Assembly: GCA_045638545.1 (NCBI GenBank) | Contig: JAZUBL010000016.1 | Location: forward strand, 1-21,672 | Direction of reading: 5' to 3' | Origin: UMGS1071 sp045638545 | GTDB taxonomy: Bacteria > Bacillota > Clostridia > Oscillospirales > Acutalibacteraceae | DNA: 21,672 nucleotides | Shown: positions 1 through 7,894 of the stretch, one piece after another | Layout: the number at the start of each line of letters is the position of its first letter | Position numbering within the stretch: the stretch's first letter is position 1 | Position numbers and translations under genes: made by a program | The notes under the pieces: generated by a model | Told to the model about the DNA's origin: nothing | The model's input: only the letters and a program-made list of their open reading frames with translations | The model's database searches: none

Positions 1-413
1 TTGAAAGGTTTTGTTACGACACCAACAGTCAGAATGCCCAGTTCTTTGGAAATGGACGCAATTCTGGGAGCTGCACCTGTACCTGTGCCGCCGCCCATAC
101 CAGCTGTGATGAATACCATGTCTGCACCGCGGATAATATCAGCGATCTGCTCACGGCTTTCCTGTGCAGCCTTTTCGCCAACTTCTGGCTTTGCGCCTGC
201 ACCCTTGCACTGTGTTACCTTCTCACCGATCTGTACCTTCTGCATTGCCTTGGAACGGAGCAGTGCCTGACGGTCAGTATTCACAGAGATGAAATCAACG
301 CCCTTAACACCTGCTGCGATCATACGGTCGATTGCGTTGCCGCCGCCGCCGCCAATACCAACTACTTTTATTTCTACAGTATCGTCTAAAAGATTATCAA
401 TCTCAAAAGCCAT
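1..413 (-). CDS. ftsZ: Cell division protein FtsZ, N-terminal part (cut by window edge)
   Basis: Tubulin-like GTPase that polymerises into the cytoplasmic Z ring and recruits the divisome. The 137 visible codons start MAFEIDNLLDDTVEIKVVGI, contain the nucleotide-binding glycines GIGGGGNAIDRM near residues 19-30 and the tubulin signature GGGTGTGAAP near residue 107, and run off the left edge at ...VVTKPF. The start is the ATG at 411-413, with an AGGAGG ribosome binding site (complement of 423-428) 9 nt upstream. It is the last visible gene of the dcw cluster, 209 bp after divIB. No ftsA lies between them, although ftsA is the usual upstream partner in Bacillus. Family identification is very secure; only the N-terminal third or so is present. 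Confidence 0.97.
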   Translation of the reverse strand, partial: MAFEIDNLLDDTVEIKVVGIGGGGGNAIDRMIAAGVKGVDFISVNTDRQALLRSKAMQKVQIGEKVTQCKGAGAKPEVGEKAAQESREQIADIIRGADMVFITAGMGGGTGTGAAPRIASISKELGILTVGVVTKPF

Positions 414-481
414 CTGTAAAATCCTCCTTACTTTTTTCTATCTTACTTTATGAATTTTCTACTTTACATTGAATCATTATT

Positions 482-510
482 AATTTATCACTTTTCAGCA
501 AAAATTTCAA
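482..510 (-). promoter_or_regulatory. Putative SigA-type promoter for ftsZ
   Basis: On the minus strand TTGAAA (complement of 505-510) is followed after 17 bp by TAAATT (complement of 482-487), in a very AT-rich 209-bp gap between divIB and ftsZ. The start site would lie about 60 nt upstream of the ftsZ ATG. The -10 match is imperfect, and AT-rich DNA gives chance hits, so this is tentative. Confidence 0.4.
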
Positions 511-622
511 TGACTTTTTGGTGAACAATTTGGAATATATCGATTCTGTAAACAATAACTGCAATTTTTCTGCAGATTATTACAAAATTGTACAGAATTG
601 TAACGGTACTTTCACTTTAAAA

Positions 623-1960
623 TCAATAATAGTAAAAATCACCGTCCGGGCTGTAATAACCATCAGCGCCGTAATAGTAACCGTCGTCAGAAAGGGAATA
701 ATCATCCGGCAGCCATTCCGGGTTTCCGTTGTTGGAATCAGAGCCATAGCCGGCATTATCTGCGCCGGAATCAGAACCGTAATCTGTATTCACGTTGGAA
801 TCCTGAGAAGAGGTGCTGTCGTTGTCACCCTCCTGCTTGGAAGATGTGTCATCTTTCTTATCATCTTCCTTGCTTTCCACGGTGTAGTCCGGATTGAAGT
901 ATACCTTGTTGTACTCTGCACAGAGAGACAGATCGAGAGAACCCTTCTGATTTTTTGTGATCTTGCCGGAATCAAGCACAGCCTTTGCAAAACGGATCTT
1001 AAAGTCCATATCTGTAGCAGTGCCAAACGACATATCGATGCGGCCGTCATAAGTAGCCTTTACATTATAAAGGTCACGAATGTCGATCTTGGTGATCTTA
1101 TCGATCTCACCATCCTGCAGTGCTCTTGCAAAAGAGTCCAGTGCCTCTTTCTGCTGCTCGTTGGCGTACTCTATTGTTTCGCCAAGTTCCATCTTTGTCA
1201 GCTCTGCACCCATCAGCTGCGGACAATTTTCTGGAAGCGCATTTACCAACTCCAGCATTTTGCCGTTGGTACCAATGACAACATAGTTGTTATTTACCTG
1301 CACCGCACCTACAACCGTTACGTCGCTGACTTCCATTACAACCTTGCCAGGGAGATGGCGGCTGATGGAAACTGTATTGACGTATGGCAATGTGGTAACG
1401 ATGTTCTCAACAGCATTTCCTTCGTTAAAGGTAAACAGGTTCTGTCCGTTGCCCAGTTCACTGGCCTCAATGATCTGCTCTGCAGAGTAACGGGAGGCAC
1501 CGATCACTTCGATGGTATCGATTTTGAACAGCACTGTCATACACAGAATTGCACCTGCAATAATTACCGCAAAGGTGCCGCCCATACCTGCCAGAATTTT
1601 GCGGCGGCGCATAACCTTCTTGCGCTCTTCCGGGCTGGCGTATTCGCGGCTTGATTTCTTCGGCAGCGGGTCAGCATTCTTTGGAATCGGAATGCCGTTT
1701 GGATGATGGGTCGGCTTTGGCGCCGATTTTTTCACCTTGCGAAGTTCTTTTGATTTTGCTCCGCTTTGCTTTGACTGCACACCGGATGGCTGCAGCTGCT
1801 GATCTGGTGCAATGCGCGGCGGTTTCTGACTCTTTGGCACGGAGGTCTTATCGCCGGCAGGTTTTTTACCCTTCTTTTTCTTTGTCTCCGGCAGCGGATC
1901 CTTTTGATTCATCTTATCAAAATAGTCAAAATTATAGCGTTCCTCTTTTTTATCACTCAT
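623..1960 (-). CDS. divIB: Cell division protein DivIB/FtsQ with POTRA domain and unusual acidic tyrosine-rich tail
   Basis: Bitopic membrane protein of the FtsQ/DivIB family, which joins FtsL (and DivIC) to regulate septal peptidoglycan synthesis. Of 445 aa, residues 1-120 are a long basic, Lys/Pro/Gln-rich cytoplasmic region. Residues about 121-144 (AGMGGTFAVIIAGAILCMTV) are one membrane segment after an RRRK stop, and residues about 146-215 are a POTRA domain (FKIDTIEVIGASRYSAEQII). The FtsQ-type beta region follows. From about residue 362 the chain is low-complexity Asp/Ser/Asn/Gly, ending in tyrosine clusters (DGYYYGADGYY, GDFYYY). At 445 aa it is much longer than typical DivIB (roughly 260 aa in Bacillus), through both ends. 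The start ATG at 1958-1960 has AGGAGG 7 nt upstream. It follows murA by about 87 bp, and that gap holds a perfect inverted repeat. Confidence 0.93.
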   Translation of the reverse strand: MSDKKEERYNFDYFDKMNQKDPLPETKKKKGKKPAGDKTSVPKSQKPPRIAPDQQLQPSGVQSKQSGAKSKELRKVKKSAPKPTHHPNGIPIPKNADPLPKKSSREYASPEERKKVMRRRKILAGMGGTFAVIIAGAILCMTVLFKIDTIEVIGASRYSAEQIIEASELGNGQNLFTFNEGNAVENIVTTLPYVNTVSISRHLPGKVVMEVSDVTVVGAVQVNNNYVVIGTNGKMLELVNALPENCPQLMGAELTKMELGETIEYANEQQKEALDSFARALQDGEIDKITKIDIRDLYNVKATYDGRIDMSFGTATDMDFKIRFAKAVLDSGKITKNQKGSLDLSLCAEYNKVYFNPDYTVESKEDDKKDDTSSKQEGDNDSTSSQDSNVNTDYGSDSGADNAGYGSDSNNGNPEWLPDDYSLSDDGYYYGADGYYSPDGDFYYY

Positions 1961-1978
1961 GGGTCAACCTCCTTTCCA

Positions 1979-2026
1979 ATGCGGATTCCCATGCAAAACA
2001 GCACGGTTTCCCATGGGAATCCGCAT
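1979..2026 (-). repeat. Perfect 15-bp inverted repeat (hairpin) between murA and divIB
   Basis: Arms atgcggattcccatg (1979-1993) and catgggaatccgcat (2012-2026) are perfectly complementary, with an 18-nt loop. In the minus-strand transcript the hairpin ends five nucleotides or fewer before the AAGGAGG ribosome binding site of divIB. No U-tract follows, so it is not a normal intrinsic terminator. It may affect divIB translation, mRNA processing or stability. Confidence 0.85.
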
Positions 2027-2047
2027 CTTGTTTCATGTCCTTATTTC

Positions 2048-3313
2048 TTATTGCGCCGTCTCCACGCGGACAATATCCGCCCCAAGACTGCGCAGGATTC
2101 CTTCAAAATTTTCATAACCTCTGTCCAGATAATCCAGACCGAGCACTTCTGTCACACCTTCCGCTCCAAGTCCGGCAATCACAAGCGCTGCACCGCCGCG
2201 GAGATCCGGCGCAATGACTCTGGCACCGGAAAGATACGGCACACCCTTCACCACTGCTACGCGCCCAATAACCTGAATACTGCCGCCCATGCGGGCCAGT
2301 TCATCTGCATGCTTGTAGCGGCTTTGAAAAATATTCTCTACAAATACACTGGTGCCGCAGGCCTTCAGCAGCATGGCCATGATCGGCGACTGGGCATCTG
2401 TCGGAAAGCCAGGGTACGGCATGGTGCGCACATTTTTCACCCCGGTTAAGCGCGGCGGTGCCGTCAGCTCAATCTGATGTTTCCGCAGAGAGAGATTGCA
2501 GCCGGCTTCTTCCAATATCTGCAGCACCGGCTGCAGATGATTTGGCTCGCCATTGCTGAGCAGCAGACTGCCCCCGGTAGATGCCGCAGCAGCCAGAAGC
2601 GTTGCCGCCACAATGCGATCCGGAATGATCCGGTGCACACAGCCATGAAGCTTCGGCACGCCATGGATCACAATCGTGCTTTCCCCTGCCCCGCGGATCT
2701 CTCCGCCGCAGCTGTTCAGGTAATCTGCCAGATCCCGGATTTCCGGTTCTCTCGCTGCATTGTGGATCGTTGTGATGCCATCTGCCATCACAGCTGCTAA
2801 CAGGATATTCTCCGTTGCACCCACACTGGGAAATGACAGCCGGATCACACCGCCCCGCAGGCCTCTGCCTACACTGCACCGAATGCATCCGTGCTGCTCT
2901 TCGATTCGAACACCAAGCCGTTTTAAAGCCTCCAGGTGCAGATCGATAGGACGGGGACCAAGCGCACAGCCGCCAGGGTAAGATAACTCTGCCTGATCCA
3001 TCCGGGAGAGGATCGCTCCAAGAAATACAATAGATGACCGCATCTTCCGCATCATCGTATCGGGAATATCCCAGCGCGCCATGCCGGAGGAGTCTACAAC
3101 CAGCGTATCGTTTTCCCGCCGCACTTTGCAGCCCAGATGTTCCAGGATCTCCACTGACGTGTCAACGTCGCTGAGTCTGGGACAATTGTGAAATACACTT
3201 TCCCCGCGGCACAGTACCGATGCCGCCAGAAGCGGAAGCGTACTGTTTTTTGCGCCCTGCACCCGGGCTTCTCCTTCCAGTTTACAGGGACCATTGATTT
3301 TCAGCAATTCCAC
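2048..3313 (-). CDS. murA: UDP-N-acetylglucosamine 1-carboxyvinyltransferase MurA
   Basis: Cytoplasmic enzyme that transfers enolpyruvate from PEP to UDP-GlcNAc, the first committed step of peptidoglycan precursor synthesis and the target of fosfomycin. I place the start at GTG 3311-3313 because GGGAGG (complement of 3321-3326) lies 7 nt upstream; the frame stays open to a TTG at 3338-3340 that lacks a good site. This gives 421 aa, near the usual 417-420. In this numbering the PEP-contacting Lys is in VQGAKNSTLPLLAASVL (K22). The catalytic Cys is C116 in PGGCALGPRPIDLHLEALK, so fosfomycin-type Cys chemistry is retained. MRSSIVFLGA and PYPGFPTDAQSPIMAML are also conserved. It sits between a hydrolase gene and divIB inside the dcw cluster. 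Family is certain; the paralogue class (MurA or MurZ) cannot be told here. Confidence 0.96.
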   Translation of the reverse strand: MELLKINGPCKLEGEARVQGAKNSTLPLLAASVLCRGESVFHNCPRLSDVDTSVEILEHLGCKVRRENDTLVVDSSGMARWDIPDTMMRKMRSSIVFLGAILSRMDQAELSYPGGCALGPRPIDLHLEALKRLGVRIEEQHGCIRCSVGRGLRGGVIRLSFPSVGATENILLAAVMADGITTIHNAAREPEIRDLADYLNSCGGEIRGAGESTIVIHGVPKLHGCVHRIIPDRIVAATLLAAAASTGGSLLLSNGEPNHLQPVLQILEEAGCNLSLRKHQIELTAPPRLTGVKNVRTMPYPGFPTDAQSPIMAMLLKACGTSVFVENIFQSRYKHADELARMGGSIQVIGRVAVVKGVPYLSGARVIAPDLRGGAALVIAGLGAEGVTEVLGLDYLDRGYENFEGILRSLGADIVRVETAQ

Positions 3314-3389
3314 ACAAACGCCTCCCACCATAAAATTCAAAAGGAAAATTCCTTATTATTCTATGAGGAAACAATCTTTGTGTGATTGC

Positions 3390-4313
3390 TTATTCTCCCC
3401 GCTGCAGAAAATGCAGAATGTCATCATAGACCGTCTGCCAGATATCTTCGTGAAGAAGTTCGTGACGCTTGCCGGAATACAGTTTTCCGGTCACATCTCG
3501 ATAACCCCGTGCTTTCAGAAACAGTACCTGTCGATGGAAAGCATGTCCGCTGCCAACCAGCGGATCATCTTCGCCGCCCAGCATCAGGATTGGCAGCGCG
3601 GTGTGTTTCGTCTGCCAGCCGTCCGGATCATAGCAGGACTTGTACAACTGCAGCAGATTACTGTATCCGTTCAGCGTAAAGGTATAGCCGCATTTAGGAT
3701 CTGCATCGAATTGATTCAGCGTCTCCTCCATACTGCACATCCACTGGTTCCATCTGGCAGCATTGGGAATCTTCCGGTTAAAGATGCCGTAGATGATATC
3801 GTTAGCCCAGCGGGCACGGTAATGACTGCCTTTCAGTTCTGCCAGAAGATCCACAAAGGCACGCAGCAATCCGGCGCCTTCCTGCATGGATGGCGGACCC
3901 AGCAAAACCAGCTTGGCAACCACCTCATCGTGGAGCTTCAGATAATTTCTGGCCACCAGGGTACCCATACTGTGGGCAACCAGATACAGCGGCATACCAG
4001 GAAACTGTGCCCGACAATACTTCGTCACTTCATAAAGATCGCGGGAGATCTCCAGAGCGGTACTGTCGTAAAAATAACCAAGGTCACTTTTATCCAATAC
4101 GCTGTCCCCATGCCCGCGGTGGTCATGGATCACAACTGCATATCCGTGTTTTGACAGAAACTGCATAAACGGCAGATAGCGCCCCCTATGCTCCATCATG
4201 CCGTGGGTCAGCTGCACCACAGCCTTTGGTTCTTTTTCCGGCAGTGTAATGGTCAGGTGCAAAACCAGCTTGCCGTCACGAGATGGGATCTGCGCTGTTT
4301 TCTGTCGGATCAA
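3390..4313 (-). CDS. Alpha/beta hydrolase, lysophospholipase/monoglyceride lipase-like
   Basis: Predicted soluble serine hydrolase of 307 aa with the alpha/beta fold of the PldB/monoacylglycerol lipase group (serine aminopeptidase S33 type). Visible marks are the oxyanion strand VVQLTHGMMEHRGRY (32-46), the HDHRGHGDS loop (63-71), the nucleophile elbow AHSMG with Ser115, the acid Asp250 in GGEDDPLVGSG and His284 in KRHELLHE. The elbow has Ala where most members have Gly. No signal peptide or membrane segment is seen, so it is probably cytoplasmic. The start is TTG 4311-4313 with GGGGGA 6 nt upstream; no ATG fits. It begins 18 bp after murG and ends 76 bp before murA, so it is probably cotranscribed with cell wall genes. 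The substrate is unknown: a lysolipid or monoglyceride is plausible from the family, but a role tied to the cell wall is only inference from position. Confidence 0.88.
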   Translation of the reverse strand: MIRQKTAQIPSRDGKLVLHLTITLPEKEPKAVVQLTHGMMEHRGRYLPFMQFLSKHGYAVVIHDHRGHGDSVLDKSDLGYFYDSTALEISRDLYEVTKYCRAQFPGMPLYLVAHSMGTLVARNYLKLHDEVVAKLVLLGPPSMQEGAGLLRAFVDLLAELKGSHYRARWANDIIYGIFNRKIPNAARWNQWMCSMEETLNQFDADPKCGYTFTLNGYSNLLQLYKSCYDPDGWQTKHTALPILMLGGEDDPLVGSGHAFHRQVLFLKARGYRDVTGKLYSGKRHELLHEDIWQTVYDDILHFLQRGE

Positions 4314-4331
4314 ACGGATTCCCCCGATCGT

Positions 4332-5456
4332 TTATTTCTTCTTTGCCAGCTGACGGATCAGCTTGTAGATGCGCTGGTTGGTATCGAGAATTGCCATCTT
4401 TCTTGCATTCTCACCAAGCACTGCAGTACCGTTTACCTTTGCAAAAACTTCCTGTACCTTCTTGCACAGCTTATCACCAGTCAGGTCTTTTTCCTCAATC
4501 ACAAGTGCTGCGCCGCGCTTTACCAGCGCCATTGCATTGTGGAACTGATGGTTCTCTGCTACGTTTGGAGATGGGATAAGGATCGCGCCCTTACCCTGTA
4601 CCTGCAGCTCGCTCAGTGTCATCGCACCGGCACGGCAGATCACAAGGTCAGCCGCAGCAAGGCACTCCGGCATATTGTAAATATACTCGCTGATATGCAT
4701 CTGCGGATTTTCCTTCAGGTTTACACCCTTCTTTTTCAGCAGCTCCGGCATCCATTTGCCGTACTGGCCATAGGAGTGAATGTGCTGATATTCCTTTGTC
4801 TTTGCACTATGTGCCAGCAGCTCTGCAACGGCCTCGTTGATGGCTCTTGCACCAAGGCTGCCGCCGAAGGACAGGATCACCGGACGCTCATCCAGGCCAA
4901 GGGCTCTGCGTGCTTCCTCTCTGTCTGCCTGGATCACTTCCTGGCGAACAGGGTTGCCTGTTACGATGCAGTTGGCATTCGGATCCAGCAGCTTCTTTGC
5001 ATCTTCTACTGCAAGCAGTGTGTAAGTTGCATTCTTGGAGAGCGCCTTGTTGGTCATGCCCGGGAATGCGTTGGACTCGTGGATCATAGTTGGAATGCCC
5101 ATCTTGATCGCCTGACGGATCACAGGACCACTGACGTAGCCGCCAGTGCCAATACACACGTCCGGATTAAAGTCCTTAATAATCTTCTTTGCCTCGCCGC
5201 TGGAAGTAAACAGGCGGGCAACTGTCTTGATATTTTTGCCGATGTTCTCCAGAGAGAGCTTTCTCTGGAAGCCGGAAATTGTAATGCTCTTGAACGCAAA
5301 ACCGGCGGCCGGAACTAAACGTTCCTCCATGCCGCCTTTTGCTCCAACATATAAAATTTCCGCATCGGGCTCTTGTTCTTTTACGTAGCCAGCAATTGCC
5401 AGCGCAGGGTTAATGTGACCGGCAGTACCGCCGCCTGCAAGCAAAACTCTTAACAT
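4332..5456 (-). CDS. murG: UDP-GlcNAc:lipid I N-acetylglucosaminyltransferase MurG
   Basis: Peripheral inner-face membrane glycosyltransferase (GT28, GT-B fold) that adds GlcNAc to lipid I to make lipid II. In 374 aa the N-terminal glycine loop GGGTAGHINPALAIA (8-22) and HESNAFPGMTNKAL (126-139) form the acceptor side. The second loop SFGGSLGARAINEAV (196-210), RAGAMTLSEL (275-284) and PSPNVAENHQFHNA (295-308) form the UDP-GlcNAc side. Length matches the family. The start ATG 5454-5456 has an AAGGGG site about 9 nt upstream. It lies 21 bp after ftsW, in the usual ftsW-murG order, and directly uses the product of mraY two genes upstream. Confidence 0.97.
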   Translation of the reverse strand: MLRVLLAGGGTAGHINPALAIAGYVKEQEPDAEILYVGAKGGMEERLVPAAGFAFKSITISGFQRKLSLENIGKNIKTVARLFTSSGEAKKIIKDFNPDVCIGTGGYVSGPVIRQAIKMGIPTMIHESNAFPGMTNKALSKNATYTLLAVEDAKKLLDPNANCIVTGNPVRQEVIQADREEARRALGLDERPVILSFGGSLGARAINEAVAELLAHSAKTKEYQHIHSYGQYGKWMPELLKKKGVNLKENPQMHISEYIYNMPECLAAADLVICRAGAMTLSELQVQGKGAILIPSPNVAENHQFHNAMALVKRGAALVIEEKDLTGDKLCKKVQEVFAKVNGTAVLGENARKMAILDTNQRIYKLIRQLAKKK

Positions 5457-5477
5457 AAGAAACAGCCCCTTTAAATA

Positions 5478-6737
5478 TTACACCTTTTCGATGGATGAAG
5501 ATCTGGAGATGGAAAGTACAATACCCATCTGAGCCAGAAGAATAATCAATGACGTACCGCCGTAACTGAAGAACGGCAAACTGATACCGGTATTCGGAAT
5601 GGTGTTGGTAACAACCATGATGTTCAGCGCAGCCTGAATGCCTACCTGCAGAACAAGGCCAACGCCCAGCAGCATACCGAATTTGTCCTTTGCGCGGAGC
5701 GCAATACGAATGCCTCTCCAAACCATGAGAACGAACAGTGCGATGATTGCCAGTGCGCCGATGAAGCCAAGCTCCTCACACACGATCGCAAAGATAAAGT
5801 CGTTCTGTGGTTCCGGCAGCCACAGGTACTTCTGGTGGGATTGACCCAGACCAAGACCGAAGAAACCGCCGGAACCGATGGCATACAGAGAGTTTCTGGT
5901 CTGCCATGTTTCCTGCCACATTTCTGTGCTGAATGGATCCAGCCAGCCGGATACACGACCGCCTGCGTAGCTGTCTGTAAACAGCAGCAGGAACAGCGCC
6001 GCAATACCCAGCAGCATCAGCGCCAGACCAAACCAGCGCTTCTGCACACCGCCGATGAACATCATGGAACCTGCCAGCAGAATAAGAATAATCGTTGCGG
6101 AGAAGTGCGGCTCAATAACAACCAGGAAAGCTGTAAGACCCAGCACAAAGATACTTGGCAGCACACCATATTTGATGGACTTCATCTTCAGGAAGTTTCT
6201 GGAAATGTAGTGTGCAAACCAGAGGATCAGCGCAAACTTGGCGATCTCCGACGGCTGGAAGCCGAAGGGACCGATGTCGATCCAGCGGTGAACGCCCTGT
6301 GACGATGCCGGCAGGATTCGTACGATCAGAAGCATGAGCCACGAGACACCCAGTATTGGGATCGAAAGCTTATGCAGAACGTGGTAGTCAATAAACGAGA
6401 TGGCGAACATCAGCGCCACACCCATGATGGCGAAGATGCCCTGACGGATGATAAAGTAAAAACTGTTGCCGTAGTTGTGGTAGGAATAATAGTAACTGGC
6501 GGAGAACATCATGATCAGACCAACCGTTACCAGTACAAGTACCAGAAGGAGGAACGGCAGATCCACGCCGGACCGCACACTGAACAGCCGTGTCTTTTTC
6601 TTTACCAGGCGTGTTACCGTACCATCGTTGTTATATTGAAGAACGTCGCCGTTTTCTGTTTTCACAGTACGGGGCTTTTGTGCCGGCCGCTTTTTCAGCG
6701 GCGGCCTGCCCATCGGACTTTTTCGCTGCTCTGCCAT
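5478..6737 (-). CDS. ftsW: SEDS-family peptidoglycan polymerase FtsW
   Basis: Integral membrane glycosyltransferase of the SEDS family (FtsW/RodA/SpoVE) that polymerises lipid II at the septum together with a class B PBP. The 419-aa protein begins MAEQRKSPMGRPPLKKRPAQ, has a basic N-terminal region of about 60 residues and then roughly ten membrane segments. FGFQPSEIAKFALILWFAHY, PEPQNDFIFAIVCEELGF (with the Asp conserved as catalytic in SEDS proteins) and NTGISLPFFSYGGTSL are diagnostic. The start is ATG 6735-6737 because AGGAGG sits 8 nt upstream (within 6746-6753); a longer frame opens at a TTG that overlaps this site and is rejected. Its place next to mraY and murG, with one PBP in the cluster, supports FtsW over RodA. 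A SpoVE role in sporulation cannot be excluded. Confidence 0.94.
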   Translation of the reverse strand: MAEQRKSPMGRPPLKKRPAQKPRTVKTENGDVLQYNNDGTVTRLVKKKTRLFSVRSGVDLPFLLLVLVLVTVGLIMMFSASYYYSYHNYGNSFYFIIRQGIFAIMGVALMFAISFIDYHVLHKLSIPILGVSWLMLLIVRILPASSQGVHRWIDIGPFGFQPSEIAKFALILWFAHYISRNFLKMKSIKYGVLPSIFVLGLTAFLVVIEPHFSATIILILLAGSMMFIGGVQKRWFGLALMLLGIAALFLLLFTDSYAGGRVSGWLDPFSTEMWQETWQTRNSLYAIGSGGFFGLGLGQSHQKYLWLPEPQNDFIFAIVCEELGFIGALAIIALFVLMVWRGIRIALRAKDKFGMLLGVGLVLQVGIQAALNIMVVTNTIPNTGISLPFFSYGGTSLIILLAQMGIVLSISRSSSIEKV

Positions 6738-6772
6738 ATGGAATTCCTCCTTTCTCAATTTCAATTCTCAGA

Positions 6773-7798
6773 TTATAAAATGCCAAACAGGGTCAGGAAG
6801 ATGCACAGCGCACCCATCAGAATAGTCACGCCACTTGCTACAACGCAGATCTTCATCTCACCCCAACCACACATTTCAAAGTGGTGGTGGATCGGGCTCA
6901 TCTTAAAGAGACGCTTGCCCTTTGTCAGTTTAAAGTATGTTACCTGCAGCACAACGGAGAGGATCTCCATGATGTAAACAACGCCCATCGGCAGCAGGAG
7001 AAGCGGCATATTCATGCCGAATGCCATAGCACACACCGCACCGCCCAGGAACAGGGAGCCGGTATCGCCCATGAATACCTTTGCCGGGTTGAAGTTCCAC
7101 ATGAGGAAGCCCATGCAGGAACCTGCCACAGCAGCGGCGAAAACACCCATGCCGGCATAAGACATAAAGCCGGCGATCAGCATAAAGAAGATGCTTGCAA
7201 AGAAGGTAACAGAGCCATTAAGGCCGTCGATACCATCCGTAAAGTTTACTGCGTTTACCATACCGACAATTGCCAGCAGGGAAAGGATCCAGTAAACAAT
7301 GCCCAGCTTTACGGTACCCACAAACGGGATAAATGTTGCGGAATCACCGCCAGCCAGAATGATTGCTGCCAGATAAGCAGCTGCTACCAGGAACTGCAGG
7401 ATCAGCTTCTGGATCGCTGTCAGACCGAGGTTTCTCTTTTTTACAACTTTAATGTAGTCATCAATAAAGCCAATTGCGCCAAAGCCCAGTGCCATCAGTG
7501 CACCGGCAATTACCTTTACAACCATCAGTGTCGGCTCTCCAATACCCAGCGTATTGTCTGCACCCTGGGTAATGTAGAGGATCGGCAAACAGATGATGAT
7601 TGCAACAAAGATGCCAACAATGAACATGATACCGCCCATGGTTGGTGTACCATCTTTGCTTGCGTGCCATTTCGGACCTTCTTCACGGATGGTCTGCCCA
7701 AATTTAATACGCTTTAAAAGCGGGATGAACCAGAATCCTAACAGCGCCGTTACGCCAAAGGCAATGGCCGCTGATACAATTGTCCAAATTCCTATCAT
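6773..7798 (-). CDS. mraY: Phospho-N-acetylmuramoyl-pentapeptide transferase MraY
   Basis: Polytopic membrane enzyme that transfers phospho-MurNAc-pentapeptide from UDP to undecaprenyl phosphate, giving lipid I. The 341-aa protein has about ten hydrophobic segments. Key motifs are KWHASKDGTPTMGGIMF (43-59), the Mg-binding Asp pair FIDDYIKV (D113, D114), NFTDGIDGLNG (185-195), MGDTGSLFLGG (D245) and the SPIHHHFE loop (His304-306). Length is close to the 320-360 usual for the family. The start ATG 7796-7798 has AAGGTGG 7 nt upstream. It lies between the PBP and ftsW; in Bacillus murE precedes it and murD follows it, and both are absent here. Confidence 0.97.
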   Translation of the reverse strand: MIGIWTIVSAAIAFGVTALLGFWFIPLLKRIKFGQTIREEGPKWHASKDGTPTMGGIMFIVGIFVAIIICLPILYITQGADNTLGIGEPTLMVVKVIAGALMALGFGAIGFIDDYIKVVKKRNLGLTAIQKLILQFLVAAAYLAAIILAGGDSATFIPFVGTVKLGIVYWILSLLAIVGMVNAVNFTDGIDGLNGSVTFFASIFFMLIAGFMSYAGMGVFAAAVAGSCMGFLMWNFNPAKVFMGDTGSLFLGGAVCAMAFGMNMPLLLLPMGVVYIMEILSVVLQVTYFKLTKGKRLFKMSPIHHHFEMCGWGEMKICVVASGVTILMGALCIFLTLFGIL

Positions 7799-7894
7799 GA
7801 ATCTTCCACCTTATTTCCGCACCCCCTCGGGAGGCACGGTTACTTTTTCATACAATTCTGCAGCGCATCTGCCGCAGAAATCCATTCGTTACGT

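Noticed and set aside
518..1654. Long plus-strand open frame of 378 codons opposite divIB
   Set aside because: It lies antisense to a well-supported DivIB gene and its translation is Cys/His/Ile-rich without any domain. It is a shadow frame.
3341..3356. Short palindrome aaggaaaattcctt before murA
   Set aside because: Only six-base arms in AT-rich sequence, no U-tract beyond a few bases, and no link to a promoter; probably chance.
7821..7845. GC-rich hairpin (GTGCCTCC/GGGGGTGC) between the PBP gene and mraY
   Set aside because: The stem depends on several G-U pairs and has no U-tract, so I could not support it as a terminator or regulatory element.
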